Counted from the stretch's first letter, positions 8,678 through 18,088 are shown. The stretch is 64,000 bases of DNA from Thermoanaerobaculia bacterium (GCA_022822365.1 JAJEBV010000021.1:62001-126000); one strand, 5' to 3'. Notes: generated by a model from the letters alone, not told the origin. Made by a program: numbers and translations.

Positions 8678-9925
8678 CTAAGGGGCGGGGACCGGGTAGC
8701 GGCGGATCGTCGTCTCGAGTTGCGCGCTGCTGCGAGCACTTGGCTGGAACCGTCCACCGCTGCCGCGGAACGTCCCGGCCGCGGGAGGAGTCGACTGCCT
8801 GCCGCCGGGCCCGACCGGCGTTCCGAGCTGAATGCCGCCACGGGAACCACCGAGGGGGTTCGCCTGTGCCGGAGCGCCGCCGCCCGGCGCACCGGTCACC
8901 ATCGGTCCCGCTCCGAGCGTACGCGTCCGCAGGTGCTCCCGGGTGAAGACCCGCGGCCGCTCCCCGGCGCGCCCGGTGCCCGACTCCCGCTCCGAGTCGG
9001 CGGCTTGCAGCGTCGCGTCGCCCGTGTGCCGTTCCGTTTCGATGGCCTGGAGGGGAGCGGCGCGGTCGAGCGGCCCGTTCAGGTCGCTGGCCGCCGGCGC
9101 CGGCAGACTGCCCGGCGATTGGATCACCCGCCTGACTCCGTCGACGCTCGCGCCCTCGTCTCCGGGCGCGCGGCTTGCCCGCCTGGGCAGATCCCCGTCC
9201 GGCTCGGGCGTCTCCGTGGCCTCCGCCGCCTCGACGGCGCCGCCCGCATCTCCCGCCACTGCTTCCTGCTCCACCCTCGGCAACAGCAGGCTGCTGATGC
9301 GGCCCGGTTGGGAGTAGGTCCGCGGCGGCAGGGTTTCGACCCGGCTTCGATCTGCCTTGAGGAGCACCTCGGTGGCGTACCGGTTGACCGCGAAGTGCGG
9401 ATTCACATCGGTGAAGGCGAGGCGCGTGTCCAGGCTCAGGGCGTGGACGTAGTGATCCACGGCCGCGCCGACGTCTCCGGCGTCGTCCGCGATCCGGCCG
9501 AGCTGGTAGTGGGCCCAGGCGTTCCCCGAATCGAGCTCGACCGCCGTCTTGAGGTGCGCCGAGGCCAGCTCACTGTCACCGGTCGTGTACGCGAGCAGCG
9601 CCAGGTTGTAGTGCGCGGGCGCCCAGGCTCCGTCCTCCGCGATCGCGGCGAGGTAGTGCTCGAACGCCCCCTCGACATCCCCGCGCAGTTCCAGCAGGTT
9701 CGCCAGGTCGTTCAGCGCGCTCGCACGGTCCGCGGACCCGGTCTGTCCGTCCACCACCTTGCGTTGCGCCTCGATCGCCCGGTCGAGGTTCCGGACCTCC
9801 GCCGTCGCAGGCTCGACGGTCTGCGCCGCGCCCTCCGGGACGCCGCCGACCGGCAGGCCCGGCCCGAACATCAGCCAGACCAGCGCCAGCACCATCGCTC
9901 TCGACATCGTCTTCATGGCGGTCAT
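8678..9925 (-). CDS. Exported tetratricopeptide repeat protein
   Basis: A 415-residue protein of unknown specific function. The N-terminus MTAMKTMSRAMVLALVWLMFG is a signal peptide or membrane anchor. Residues of about 60-170 hold three to four TPR-like helical repeats, including SALNDLANLLELRGDVEGAFEHY, AWAPAHYNLALLAYTTGDSELA and NAWAHYQLGRIADDAGDVGAAVDHY. The C-terminal half is Pro/Gly/Arg-rich and probably disordered. TPRs mediate protein contacts, so an envelope scaffold is plausible. It is divergent from selA with a 56-bp gap. Confidence 0.75.
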   Translation of the reverse strand: MTAMKTMSRAMVLALVWLMFGPGLPVGGVPEGAAQTVEPATAEVRNLDRAIEAQRKVVDGQTGSADRASALNDLANLLELRGDVEGAFEHYLAAIAEDGAWAPAHYNLALLAYTTGDSELASAHLKTAVELDSGNAWAHYQLGRIADDAGDVGAAVDHYVHALSLDTRLAFTDVNPHFAVNRYATEVLLKADRSRVETLPPRTYSQPGRISSLLLPRVEQEAVAGDAGGAVEAAEATETPEPDGDLPRRASRAPGDEGASVDGVRRVIQSPGSLPAPAASDLNGPLDRAAPLQAIETERHTGDATLQAADSERESGTGRAGERPRVFTREHLRTRTLGAGPMVTGAPGGGAPAQANPLGGSRGGIQLGTPVGPGGRQSTPPAAGTFRGSGGRFQPSARSSAQLETTIRRYPVPAP

Positions 9926-9981
9926 GTGACTCTTTCGCGCGTGTCGCGGGATCGGAGTTGGCGGAATAGGATCCGCGGGAC

Positions 9982-11319
9982 GTGAGTCAACTGCGACGAC
10001 TACCTGCAGTCGGACATCTGCTGCAGGAGAGCCCGCTTGCCGAACTCACTGGATTATACGGAAGGGAAGCGCTGAGGGTCCAAACGACCCGCATTCTCGA
10101 CGCGGTGAGGGCCGAGATCCGGACCGGAATCGAGGACGACCAACTGGCGGAGACGATCCGCGAGATCCCGGATCGCGTCCGCGCCGCGCTGGAGGCCGAG
10201 GCGCCGCCGCTCAGGCGCGTGCTCAACGCGACGGGCATCTTCCTCCACACCAACCTGGGCCGGGCGCCTCTGCCCCGCGAGGTCGTGGCCGACCTGGCCG
10301 ATCGTCTCGACGCCTACTGCGATCTGGAGATGAGCCTCGCTACGGGACGGCGCAGCGACCGCGGCAGACGAGTGGAGAACCTGGTGCGCGCCCTCACCGG
10401 CGCCGAGGCGGCCCTGGTCGTCAACAACAACGCCGCCGCGCTGGCTCTCGCACTCTCCAGCCTGGCGTCCGGCCGCGAGGTCCTGCTGTCCCGGGGCGAG
10501 ATGGTCGAGATCGGCGGTTCGTTCCGGATTCCGGAGATCCTCGAAGCGAGCGGCGCGCGTCTGGTCGAGGTCGGCACGACGAACCGCACCCGCCTCGCCG
10601 ACTACGAGCGCGCCGTCCGGCCGGGCGTCTCCCTGGTGCTCAAGGTGTACCCGAGCAACTACCGGATCCAGGGGTTCGTCGAAGAGGTCGACCCCGCGAC
10701 TCTCGCCGACTTCGCCCATCGCCACGGCCTCCCGCTCCTGGTCGACGAGGGCAGCGGCATGCTGCGAGCGGAGGCGGCACCCCCACTCCGGGGCCACCAG
10801 AGCTTCAAGGACCTGATCGAAGCCGGCTGCGACCTGGTCTGCGGCAGCGGCGACAAGCTCCTCGGCGGCCCGCAGGCGGGGCTGATCGCGGGTCGGGAAT
10901 CGATCGTCGCGCGGCTCCGGGAGTCGCCCCTCTACCGGGCGCTGCGGCCGGGAAGGCTGGTCCTGACCGCTCTGGACGCGGTGCTCCGCCGGCACCTCGC
11001 GGCGCGGTCCATGCCGATCGCGGCTCTGTGGCGCGACGACGAAGAGCATCGGCGCCGGGTCGAGGGGCTGGCGGCCCGGCTTGGCGGCAAGGTCGTCCGG
11101 GGCAGCGCCTACCTCGGAGGCGGTTCCGCGCCGGAGCAGGAGATCGAAGGCTGGGTGATGGCCCTGACCGCCCCCGGCGATGTCGCCGCCCGGCTCCGCC
11201 AGGGGGAACCACCGGTCGTCGGCTACCAGCGAGAGGGCCGCCTGTTCCTCGACCTGCGGACCGTGGACCCGCGGGACGACGAAGCGCTGGCGAGAGCAGT
11301 GGAACGGGCCTTGGGCTAG
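9982..11319 (+). CDS. selA: L-seryl-tRNA(Sec) selenium transferase
   Basis: SelA converts Ser-tRNA(Sec) to Sec-tRNA(Sec) with selenophosphate, the bacterial route to selenocysteine. The 445-residue protein uses a GTG start. It has an N-terminal RLPAVGHLL-type segment, RRVLNATGIFLHTNLGRAPL, and the PLP-binding Lys in CGSGDKLLGGPQAG (Lys292). Length and motifs match the family. Its presence implies selB, selC and selD elsewhere and at least one selenoprotein in the genome. No selenoprotein candidate is visible in this window. Confidence 0.93.
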   Translation: MSQLRRLPAVGHLLQESPLAELTGLYGREALRVQTTRILDAVRAEIRTGIEDDQLAETIREIPDRVRAALEAEAPPLRRVLNATGIFLHTNLGRAPLPREVVADLADRLDAYCDLEMSLATGRRSDRGRRVENLVRALTGAEAALVVNNNAAALALALSSLASGREVLLSRGEMVEIGGSFRIPEILEASGARLVEVGTTNRTRLADYERAVRPGVSLVLKVYPSNYRIQGFVEEVDPATLADFAHRHGLPLLVDEGSGMLRAEAAPPLRGHQSFKDLIEAGCDLVCGSGDKLLGGPQAGLIAGRESIVARLRESPLYRALRPGRLVLTALDAVLRRHLAARSMPIAALWRDDEEHRRRVEGLAARLGGKVVRGSAYLGGGSAPEQEIEGWVMALTAPGDVAARLRQGEPPVVGYQREGRLFLDLRTVDPRDDEALARAVERALG

Positions 11320-11327
11320 CGACCATC

Positions 11328-12845
11328 TCAGCCCCCGAACCAGTCCATCTCCACGCGGCACACCGGCAGCACCGCCAGCCGGAGCGGCCCGCCGCTCGGG
11401 CCCTCGGTTTCCAGGCGCACGCGAACACCCCCGAACCGGCACCGCCGCGGCATCGCCGCACGGAGAACCTCGATCTCCCGCTCCTCGCGGGACGACAGCG
11501 GCACCGTGTAGCGCCCCGGATGCTCGACCTCGATCCGGGTCGGCGATCCGAAGTCCGTCGCAGGCCGCGGAACGCCGGTATCGACGACGAATGCGCGCGG
11601 CCCACCGCCGAGGGCCTCGCCCGAACGAAGCCGGAGTGCATAGCGGCGCACCTCGCCGGCGTCGAGCCCGCTCGGTTTGAAGGTGAGGAACGTGAGCAGT
11701 CCGGCCGCCGCTAGCGGCGGCGAGGCGAGTTCCTCCGCCTGGTCCAGGGCGAGCGACCAGACCGCCTCCGCCGGCGCCCGTCCCTTGTCGGCGATGACGA
11801 AAAACCTGCCGGCGGCCGGTTCCCCCGGCGGCGGGTCGAGCGGCGTGCCCGTGCCGAGCGCGAGCAGCGGCGTTCCGGTCTCCGGCTCCGGCACCACCGC
11901 GGGCGGATGGCGGATCGGCAGTCCACCGGTCTCGAACACTCGCCGCGGCGTCCAGGCGCTCGCCGCAACGCGGCCGCCCTCGAGCCGAGCGCCGGCCGCC
12001 ACGTCGACGCGGTACAGGCCACCTGCGAGCGTGCCGGCGTAGAGCCGGTCGGCCACTCCGTCCCCGTCCAGATCGGCGGCGGCGGGCGTCGCCGTGGCCG
12101 GCGCGTCGAGCCTCCGCTTGTAGAGCAGCGCGCCGGATTCGACGCCAACGATGTACAGCCAGTTGCCGACCTCGGCCGGTCGATTCGGGTCGTACCCGCC
12201 GCCGAACACCGCCGCCAGGCGGTCGCCTGCGCCCACGCGTAGCCTGACGATCGCCGGCGGCGACAGCGGCACTCCCAGATCGGGAGCGCCGTTGCCGTCT
12301 TCGTCGCTCAGGTCGATGAAGGACGAGAGAGGATCGGGCCGCGGCGGCGTGGCCGCCAGGTCCCATGCCTCGCGGCTGCCCGCCGGCCAGGGCGTCAGGT
12401 CCACCACCGCGGACACCGAGCGCCGGGGAGGCGGCAGGCCGTCCGAACGGCTCGGAGCGCTGGCCGTGGCGGATACGACGTGGCTGACACGCCTCAACCC
12501 GCCCATCGATCCCAGCGTTCCCTCCAGGTTCGTCATGCACAGGCGGCAGGGACCGCTCGCCGCCGGAACGAAACCCGTTACCTCGACGACGACTTCCGCG
12601 CCCGTCGCGCCGCCGCCGAGCCTCCGCGTGGTCGGCTCGACGGCGCCGGCCATCCCGCGCGCGACGCCGAGCTGCACGCCTCCGTCGGCCGCCGCCAGCA
12701 GCCGCACCTGCACCTTCTGCTGGGCCGCGACCAGCATCCCGGTCTGCGTCGCCATCAGCAGCGCCAGACAGGATCCGCTCAGCAGGAGCAGGATCAACGT
12801 CACCAGCAGGGTCGAGCTGCCCTGAGCGGACGTCGATCGCGTCAC
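11328..12845 (-). CDS. PilX/PilY1-like pilus assembly fusion protein
   Basis: A 505-residue protein starting at a GTG that overlaps the pilW-like stop (GTGA). The N-terminus has a basic start followed by one hydrophobic helix (GSSTLLVTLILLLLSGSCLA), as in PilX minor pilins. The larger C-terminal part looks like the beta-propeller domain of PilY1: AAVFGGGYDPNR, GNWLYIVGVESGALLY, and the calcium-loop-like PAAADLDGDGVADRLYAGT. PilX and PilY1 are normally separate genes, so this appears to be a condensed fusion that stays membrane-tethered. The domain call is by motif recognition, not alignment. Confidence 0.65.
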   Translation of the reverse strand: MTRSTSAQGSSTLLVTLILLLLSGSCLALLMATQTGMLVAAQQKVQVRLLAAADGGVQLGVARGMAGAVEPTTRRLGGGATGAEVVVEVTGFVPAASGPCRLCMTNLEGTLGSMGGLRRVSHVVSATASAPSRSDGLPPPRRSVSAVVDLTPWPAGSREAWDLAATPPRPDPLSSFIDLSDEDGNGAPDLGVPLSPPAIVRLRVGAGDRLAAVFGGGYDPNRPAEVGNWLYIVGVESGALLYKRRLDAPATATPAAADLDGDGVADRLYAGTLAGGLYRVDVAAGARLEGGRVAASAWTPRRVFETGGLPIRHPPAVVPEPETGTPLLALGTGTPLDPPPGEPAAGRFFVIADKGRAPAEAVWSLALDQAEELASPPLAAAGLLTFLTFKPSGLDAGEVRRYALRLRSGEALGGGPRAFVVDTGVPRPATDFGSPTRIEVEHPGRYTVPLSSREEREIEVLRAAMPRRCRFGGVRVRLETEGPSGGPLRLAVLPVCRVEMDWFGG

Positions 12846-13858
12846 GGGAGGTTCCTCAGCCGGACGAACGACGACGCCGTCCGATCGACCCGCAGCGCTC
12901 CGGCGGAGGGTTCGCCGGCCCGGGCCGTCGTGACTACGCTGGCGAACCAGGCCCCCCGGTCCACGGCCTGTTCGACCGTCACCTCCAGGTCGATGACATC
13001 GTCCGCGATCGGCTGCAGCAGGTTGGAGTTCCGCCGTCGCCAGGCGATGCCGGTCCCCGGGTACAGGCGGGCCATCGCAAGCTGCGGCCCATGCCCCGAC
13101 CGCAGGTCGGGCGGCCGAATGTAGAAACGCCATTCCTCCAGCACGCCCACCCTCTCCACGACGCGCATGGGGCCTCCGGGCCAGGCGCCGCCGCTCGACA
13201 TCCCCAGGTAGGCGCCGGCCACCGGCCCGCGCGAGGCGTCGGCATGGAAGTGGACCCTCAGTCGGCGCCTTCGTCCGCGGCCGCTGGCCGCGACCTCGGT
13301 GATGGGCACGACCGCATGGACCGGAGCGACGCCGGAAACCAGGAGCAGGGCGTCGTCACCGGCTGCGCCAGCGTCCTGGAGCATGGCGAGGGGCTGGGGT
13401 ACGCCGCCGGGGGTCTCGGCCAACACTTCCACCCAGCCGCGCGCGGCCGCCGGGTCGACCTTTACGTCCTCCACCCAGTAGAGCGGGCCGTTCATCACGC
13501 CCCGCACGACCAGCACGTCGGTGCCCTCGGCCGCTGTCAGGCCACCGACCGGATGGCCCGCCGCAACGTCCTTCTCGACGAACGCCGCCAGCTCCGGACG
13601 CGCCTCCTGGCCGGGTGACTGGCGCGCAATGCCGCCGCGGCCGGCCGCGCGCAGCCCACGCCGCAACTCGCGGTGTGCCGCCTGCTGCGCCTGCTGCAGC
13701 GCCGAGTCGTCGAGTTGAGCCCGCGCCAGATGCTGATGGAGGCCGAACAGCGAGAGCGCGAACGCCGAAACGGCGACGGTGAGACCGAACGCGACCAGGG
13801 TCTCGATCAGGCTGGCGCCCCCTTCCGTCGTCTTCGGCAAACCCGCGGCGGCTCTCAT
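12842..13858 (-). CDS. PilW-like minor pilin/type IV pilus assembly protein
   Basis: A 338-residue protein with a class III prepilin signal: a short basic leader, then GGASLIETLVAFGLTVAVSA with Gly at the cleavage site and Glu at mature position 5. This would be cut by the prepilin peptidase encoded upstream. The long C-terminal domain is typical of PilW, which helps prime pilus assembly. Start and stop overlap its neighbours by 4 nt on each side, so it is part of one translationally coupled unit. Confidence 0.8.
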   Translation of the reverse strand: MRAAAGLPKTTEGGASLIETLVAFGLTVAVSAFALSLFGLHQHLARAQLDDSALQQAQQAAHRELRRGLRAAGRGGIARQSPGQEARPELAAFVEKDVAAGHPVGGLTAAEGTDVLVVRGVMNGPLYWVEDVKVDPAAARGWVEVLAETPGGVPQPLAMLQDAGAAGDDALLLVSGVAPVHAVVPITEVAASGRGRRRRLRVHFHADASRGPVAGAYLGMSSGGAWPGGPMRVVERVGVLEEWRFYIRPPDLRSGHGPQLAMARLYPGTGIAWRRRNSNLLQPIADDVIDLEVTVEQAVDRGAWFASVVTTARAGEPSAGALRVDRTASSFVRLRNLP

Positions 13859-14292
13859 GGCAGGCGGAGGGTGACCAGGGACATCGTCCGTTCCCCGGCG
13901 GCGCGACCGGCCTGCAAGGCGGTCACTTCCACTGTCACCTCGAGGATTTCGACTGACTCCCCCGGCACGCCCGGCTCGAGCACGGAGACCGACCGGACGA
14001 CGCGACGGAACTGCGGCGGCTCGGCGCCGCAGTCCTCCTGCCAGGCCGCGGCGGAGGGACACCAGACCTGTGCCGGTTCCCCCGCGCCGTCGACCCCCTC
14101 GATGGACGACCAGGCCATCCCGACCAACGCTTCCGCGCGGCGCGCCTCCAGATTGTTCAGGCCGGATCGAACGAGAAGCGAGAGCACGGTTGCCGCAGTG
14201 AGACCGAGCAGCGCGAAGGAGACGAGCGTTTCGACCAGGCTGAAGCCGGCTGTCCGCGGCGGAAAGAGGCTGGCGCGGTGGATCCTGTTCAT
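13855..14292 (-). CDS. PilV-like minor pilin
   Basis: A 145-residue prepilin-like protein. The leader ends in TAGFSLVETLVSFALLGLTA, the standard Gly|Phe cleavage site with Glu5 and a hydrophobic assembly helix. A small globular domain follows. It sits between prepilin peptidase (30 nt upstream) and the PilW-like gene (ATGA overlap). No major pilin gene is present here, so this set supplies minor pilins to a pilus or secretion filament encoded elsewhere. Confidence 0.8.
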   Translation of the reverse strand: MNRIHRASLFPPRTAGFSLVETLVSFALLGLTAATVLSLLVRSGLNNLEARRAEALVGMAWSSIEGVDGAGEPAQVWCPSAAAWQEDCGAEPPQFRRVVRSVSVLEPGVPGESVEILEVTVEVTALQAGRAAGERTMSLVTLRLP

Positions 14293-14322
14293 ACAGAACA
14301 GGACGGAAACGGACGCGCCGTC

Positions 14323-15108
14323 TTACAGCAGGGACGTGTAGGCGGCGATCAACCGCGGTCCGAAGAACAGCGACACGACGGCGCCCATCGCGAGAAAGAC
14401 GCCGAAGGGGAGCCTGGAACTCCAGCCCAGCCGGCCGCGGACCATGAACAGGAGGCCCGCGAGCGCGCCGATCAGGGACGCGAGGAACAACGTCAGCAGC
14501 GTTCCGCCGACGCCCAGAAACGCGCCGACCGCGGCGAGCATCTTCACGTCCCCCAGCCCCATGCCCCGTACCCGGCGAAGGAGGTACCAGAGTCCGATCA
14601 GCAGCAGCAGCGCTCCGGCCCCGACCGCGGCGCCGAACACCGCGTTTCGGGGCGTCGTCCAGGACACCACGAAAGAGCCGGCCAGACCGAGCCCGATTCC
14701 GCCCCAGGTCAGCGGGTCGGGGAGCAGGAGGTGGCTCGCGTCGATGATCGCCAGCACCAGCATGAGGCTGCAGAAGACGGCGGCCAGAAGGCCGTCGAAC
14801 GTCGGCCCGAACACGAGCCAGGAGGCGAGCCAGAGGACACCGCTGCCCGCCTCCACGGCCGGATAGCGCCACGCGATCGGCTCACCGCAGGTCCTGCAAC
14901 GGCCGCGGAGAATCACGAAACTCAGCAACGGCACGTTGTCCCGCGCGGCGATCCGGGCGCTGCAGTGGGGACAGCGCGAGCGCGGGCGGACGATCGACTC
15001 GCCTCGGGGCAGTCGCCAGGCGACGACGTTGAGGAAACTGCCAACGCACAGCCCGACCACCGCGGCGTACACCGCTCCGAAGGCGATGGTCACGGTCGCT
15101 CCGGTCAT
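14323..15108 (-). CDS. pilD: Prepilin peptidase/N-methyltransferase (A24 family)
   Basis: PilD cleaves type IV prepilin leaders and methylates the new N-terminus in the inner membrane. The 261-residue protein has the cytoplasmic zinc site CPHCSARI plus CRTCGEPI. The two catalytic aspartates are in LAIIDASHLLLPD and GMGLGDVKM. It has about seven to eight membrane helices, and GSFLNVVAWRLPRGES is the family N-terminus. It directly follows an M20 peptidase gene with an ATGA overlap and precedes the minor pilin genes. Confidence 0.95.
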   Translation of the reverse strand: MTGATVTIAFGAVYAAVVGLCVGSFLNVVAWRLPRGESIVRPRSRCPHCSARIAARDNVPLLSFVILRGRCRTCGEPIAWRYPAVEAGSGVLWLASWLVFGPTFDGLLAAVFCSLMLVLAIIDASHLLLPDPLTWGGIGLGLAGSFVVSWTTPRNAVFGAAVGAGALLLLIGLWYLLRRVRGMGLGDVKMLAAVGAFLGVGGTLLTLFLASLIGALAGLLFMVRGRLGWSSRLPFGVFLAMGAVVSLFFGPRLIAAYTSLL

Positions 15109-16532
15109 GGTTCCCCGCCGTCGTCCCGAACGAGCGCGGCGACGACCCGTTTCATCATCTCGCAGCCGCGCAGGAAACCGTCCACCGGTATCCGCTCATC
15201 GAGCCCGTGGATCCCCGCCGCGTCCCCGGAGGCGACGACGAACGGCGAGAAACCGTAGGCGTCCACGCCGCGCCGGCGGAAGAAGCGCGAGTCCGTCGCG
15301 CCGGCGATCATCGCCGGCGCCACCGGCGCGCGCACACCGAGGACGCGCTCCAGCGTCCGGTAGACGTCGCTTTGGGTGCTCGACGCCGGGCTGGCGTCCG
15401 AGCGCAGGAGCTCCTCGACGTGGATGCCGGTACCCAGGACGGTGTCGACCCGCCGGCGAAAGGCATCGGCATCCGTGTCCGGCAGCAGGCGGGCGTCAAT
15501 GAACGCCACAGCCTCACCGGGCGCCACGTTGACCGGTCCGGAGCCATTGTCGATCCGCGTGATCTGCACCGTGTCGCGGAAACTCGCCGACATGCCGGGC
15601 AGCAGTACGCGGTCCAGGCCGCCGAGCCGCAGCCGCCGGTCGAGCTCCGCCTGCACGCCCTCGATCGGCTGATCGAAGACCTCGGCGAACTCCTCCGAGT
15701 GGAACGTCGCGAGGCCCCGGTAGGCCTCGTGCGCCGCCGTCGTGACCCGCCACGGATGTTCCAGTTCGAGCACCCGGTTCAGCGCCCGCAGGAGCCGGTG
15801 CGTGGGGCTCGCCGGGTTGAATCCCGAAGCGTGCCCTCCGCGTCCGGTGGTCGTGACGCGGAGCCAGAGGACCTGCTTCTGCGCCGTCTCGATGCCCCAC
15901 CACAGCAGGCGGTCCCCGGCCATCCGGTTGACGCCCGCTTCGTTCAGCACGGCCTCGGCATCGGCGAACAGCTCCCAGTGTTCCTCCAGCAACCAGCCGA
16001 CACCTTCGGCGCCGCCCGCCTCCTCGTCCGCGCTGGCGACGAAGACCAGGTCGCGACGCCGCGTCTGACCGCTCTCGAGGACGTGAAGCATCGCGCCCAG
16101 ATGGGCAATGCCGAGACTCTTCGCGTCGAGGGCGCCGCGGCCCCAGATCTTCCCGTCGTGCATCGTTCCGCCGAACGGCGGCCGGCTCCAGCCCTCTCCC
16201 GCCGGGACCACGTCGACGTGATGCAGCAGCACCAGGGCGCCGCCGGCGGCATCGGGGACGTTCGCCGGCAACCGCGCGTAGAGGTTGGCCCGGCCGCCGG
16301 GGCTGGTCAGTACCTGAACGTCGAGCTCGCCCGCCGGGTCGTGGCGCTCGATCAGCGAGGCCAGGTACTCGACGGCGGCCCGCTCGTCGCCCGGGGGATT
16401 GCTGGTGTCGAACGACAGGTAGGTCTGAAGCCAGGCGACCGGCCCGGCGCCGGCGAAGGCCGGCCCGGCCGCCAGCAGCACCGCGGTGGAGGCCAGGAGC
16501 AGGCCTGTCCGCCGCGCGCCGGGCGCCCTCAC
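15105..16532 (-). CDS. Secreted M20-family metallopeptidase (carboxypeptidase-like)
   Basis: A 475-residue exported dinuclear zinc peptidase. The signal peptide ends near AAGPAFAG. Metal and catalytic sites are visible: HHVDVVP, GALDAKS, ASADEEAGG with the general-base Glu, ATDSRFF, and a C-terminal AGIHGLDERI His. The dimerisation domain contains GRGGHASG. The sequence resembles PM20D1/carboxypeptidase S. It overlaps both neighbours by 4 nt, so it is co-transcribed with the pilus genes. Its natural substrate is unknown; peptides or N-acyl amino acids are plausible. Confidence 0.85.
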   Translation of the reverse strand: MRAPGARRTGLLLASTAVLLAAGPAFAGAGPVAWLQTYLSFDTSNPPGDERAAVEYLASLIERHDPAGELDVQVLTSPGGRANLYARLPANVPDAAGGALVLLHHVDVVPAGEGWSRPPFGGTMHDGKIWGRGALDAKSLGIAHLGAMLHVLESGQTRRRDLVFVASADEEAGGAEGVGWLLEEHWELFADAEAVLNEAGVNRMAGDRLLWWGIETAQKQVLWLRVTTTGRGGHASGFNPASPTHRLLRALNRVLELEHPWRVTTAAHEAYRGLATFHSEEFAEVFDQPIEGVQAELDRRLRLGGLDRVLLPGMSASFRDTVQITRIDNGSGPVNVAPGEAVAFIDARLLPDTDADAFRRRVDTVLGTGIHVEELLRSDASPASSTQSDVYRTLERVLGVRAPVAPAMIAGATDSRFFRRRGVDAYGFSPFVVASGDAAGIHGLDERIPVDGFLRGCEMMKRVVAALVRDDGGEP

Positions 16533-18028
16533 CGGGCCGCCTCCGCCACTCCGCCCGAGGAGGCGGTGGTCAGTCGTGTCCCGGCAGTCGGCGGCAGGTC
16601 GAGAAGGTCCAGTACGACCTGACGGTACAGCTCGACGCCGTCCACGAAGGCGGGCAGGGCGATCTTCTCGTTCGGGCCCGCGACGGTCATCGAATCGACC
16701 GCCAGGAACCGGAAGGGCGTGAATCCGTACGCGGCGATGCCGTCGAGCCGGAAGAAGCGGGCGTCGTTGGCATAGCGCGCCAGCAGGTAGGGACCGATCC
16801 GGTCCGGCTCGACGCCGGTGCGCCGGCGCAGCGACTCGGTCAGCCGCAGGTAGGCCGGATGATCGAGGGGACTGCCATGCGCCGCTCCCCGCCGCTCGTG
16901 GACGCGGATCTCCACGCCGTCCAGTAGCCGGGCGGGCAGCAGTTCGGCCGCGGCCGCGTCTGCGTCCAGGCCGGGCAGCACGTGGAGGACGATTCGCAAC
17001 CGGTAGCCGCCAGAGGAAGCGGCTTCGACGAAGAACGGGTGCGCCTCGTTGCGGAACAACGCCTTGAGCAGGTTCGGCAGGCCGTCGAACAGTTCCGGTT
17101 CGTCGAGCACCCGGTCGGGCTCCGCCAGCGCCGCCCGGTACTCCGGGTGCTGGCGGGACGGCCCGTAGGCCGCCGCGAACGCGGCCACCTCCGGCACCAC
17201 CGCCACCGGCTTCGCGCTACGGAGCGCCGAGAGCAGGTCCGCGCGCAGCCGCTCCAGCCGCTCCGCCGCCGGCGCCGTGGCCACTACCTCCAGGAACTGC
17301 TTCTGGGCGAACGAGGTGCCCCAGTACTTCACTTCGTTCGTCCACGTCGCCTCCAGCACGCCGCCCTCGCCGAGCACGGCCCAGAACCGCTCCGTGAGTT
17401 CCGGGCGGTGGGCGAGGATGTGACGCGTCCCCGGGTCGCTGCCGGTCTCCTCGCTGCTCGTCGCGAGGAAGATCAGCGACCGGCTCGGCCGCAGGCCGGT
17501 CGCCGCCGCCCGCTCCGCGGCCGCCAGCATCGCGGCGAGCTGGGCCACCGTCACACTCTTCATGTCGAACACGCCGCGGCCGATGATCCATGGCGGCTCG
17601 ATCCGCCCCTCGAAGGGCGGCACCGCCCACTCCTCCGGGCGCCGCACCGGCTCGACGTCGAGGTGGTTGTGAAGCACCAGCGCCTCCCGGCTCTCGCCTT
17701 CGAGGATCGCCCAGAGGTTTGCCCGGGCGCCCTCGTGCGGCTCGATCTCCACGGCAATGCCCGCATCCTCGAGAACGCCGGCGAGGTAGCGCGCGGCGTC
17801 GATCTCGCGACCCGCGTCCGATGTCGTGTCGATCCGCACCAGGTCCTGAAGGCGCCGGACGTTCTCGTCCGCCTCGTAGTCGACCTCCCGCCAGCTCGTG
17901 TCGAAGGTCGGCGCCGGCGCCGTCCGCCGGGAGAACACGACGGCGAACGCTAGGGCCGCGAGCAACGCTCCATAGAGCACGATCCGGGCAGCCAGGCGGT
18001 GCCGCGCGTTCGACTTCGCGCTCGACAT
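16529..18028 (-). CDS. Membrane-anchored M20-family peptidase, last zinc ligand altered
   Basis: A 499-residue paralogue of the following M20 peptidase, starting at ATG 18028 with an N-terminal membrane anchor (IVLYGALLAALAFAVVF). HNHLDVEP, GVFDMKS and SSEETG keep the first metal ligands and the general base. At the C-terminal site the paralogue reads GIHGLDERI, but this protein has TVAGPNEKI, so the usual His is replaced. It may bind one metal or use another ligand. It heads the M20-M20-pilD-pilV-pilW-pilX run and diverges from the flippase-like gene. Confidence 0.78.
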   Translation of the reverse strand: MSSAKSNARHRLAARIVLYGALLAALAFAVVFSRRTAPAPTFDTSWREVDYEADENVRRLQDLVRIDTTSDAGREIDAARYLAGVLEDAGIAVEIEPHEGARANLWAILEGESREALVLHNHLDVEPVRRPEEWAVPPFEGRIEPPWIIGRGVFDMKSVTVAQLAAMLAAAERAAATGLRPSRSLIFLATSSEETGSDPGTRHILAHRPELTERFWAVLGEGGVLEATWTNEVKYWGTSFAQKQFLEVVATAPAAERLERLRADLLSALRSAKPVAVVPEVAAFAAAYGPSRQHPEYRAALAEPDRVLDEPELFDGLPNLLKALFRNEAHPFFVEAASSGGYRLRIVLHVLPGLDADAAAAELLPARLLDGVEIRVHERRGAAHGSPLDHPAYLRLTESLRRRTGVEPDRIGPYLLARYANDARFFRLDGIAAYGFTPFRFLAVDSMTVAGPNEKIALPAFVDGVELYRQVVLDLLDLPPTAGTRLTTASSGGVAEAAR

Positions 18029-18088
18029 GTGCGGAATCAGCTTAGCGCCTCCCACCTGAGCTGTACGGTCACCAAGCTGCTACCGTCC

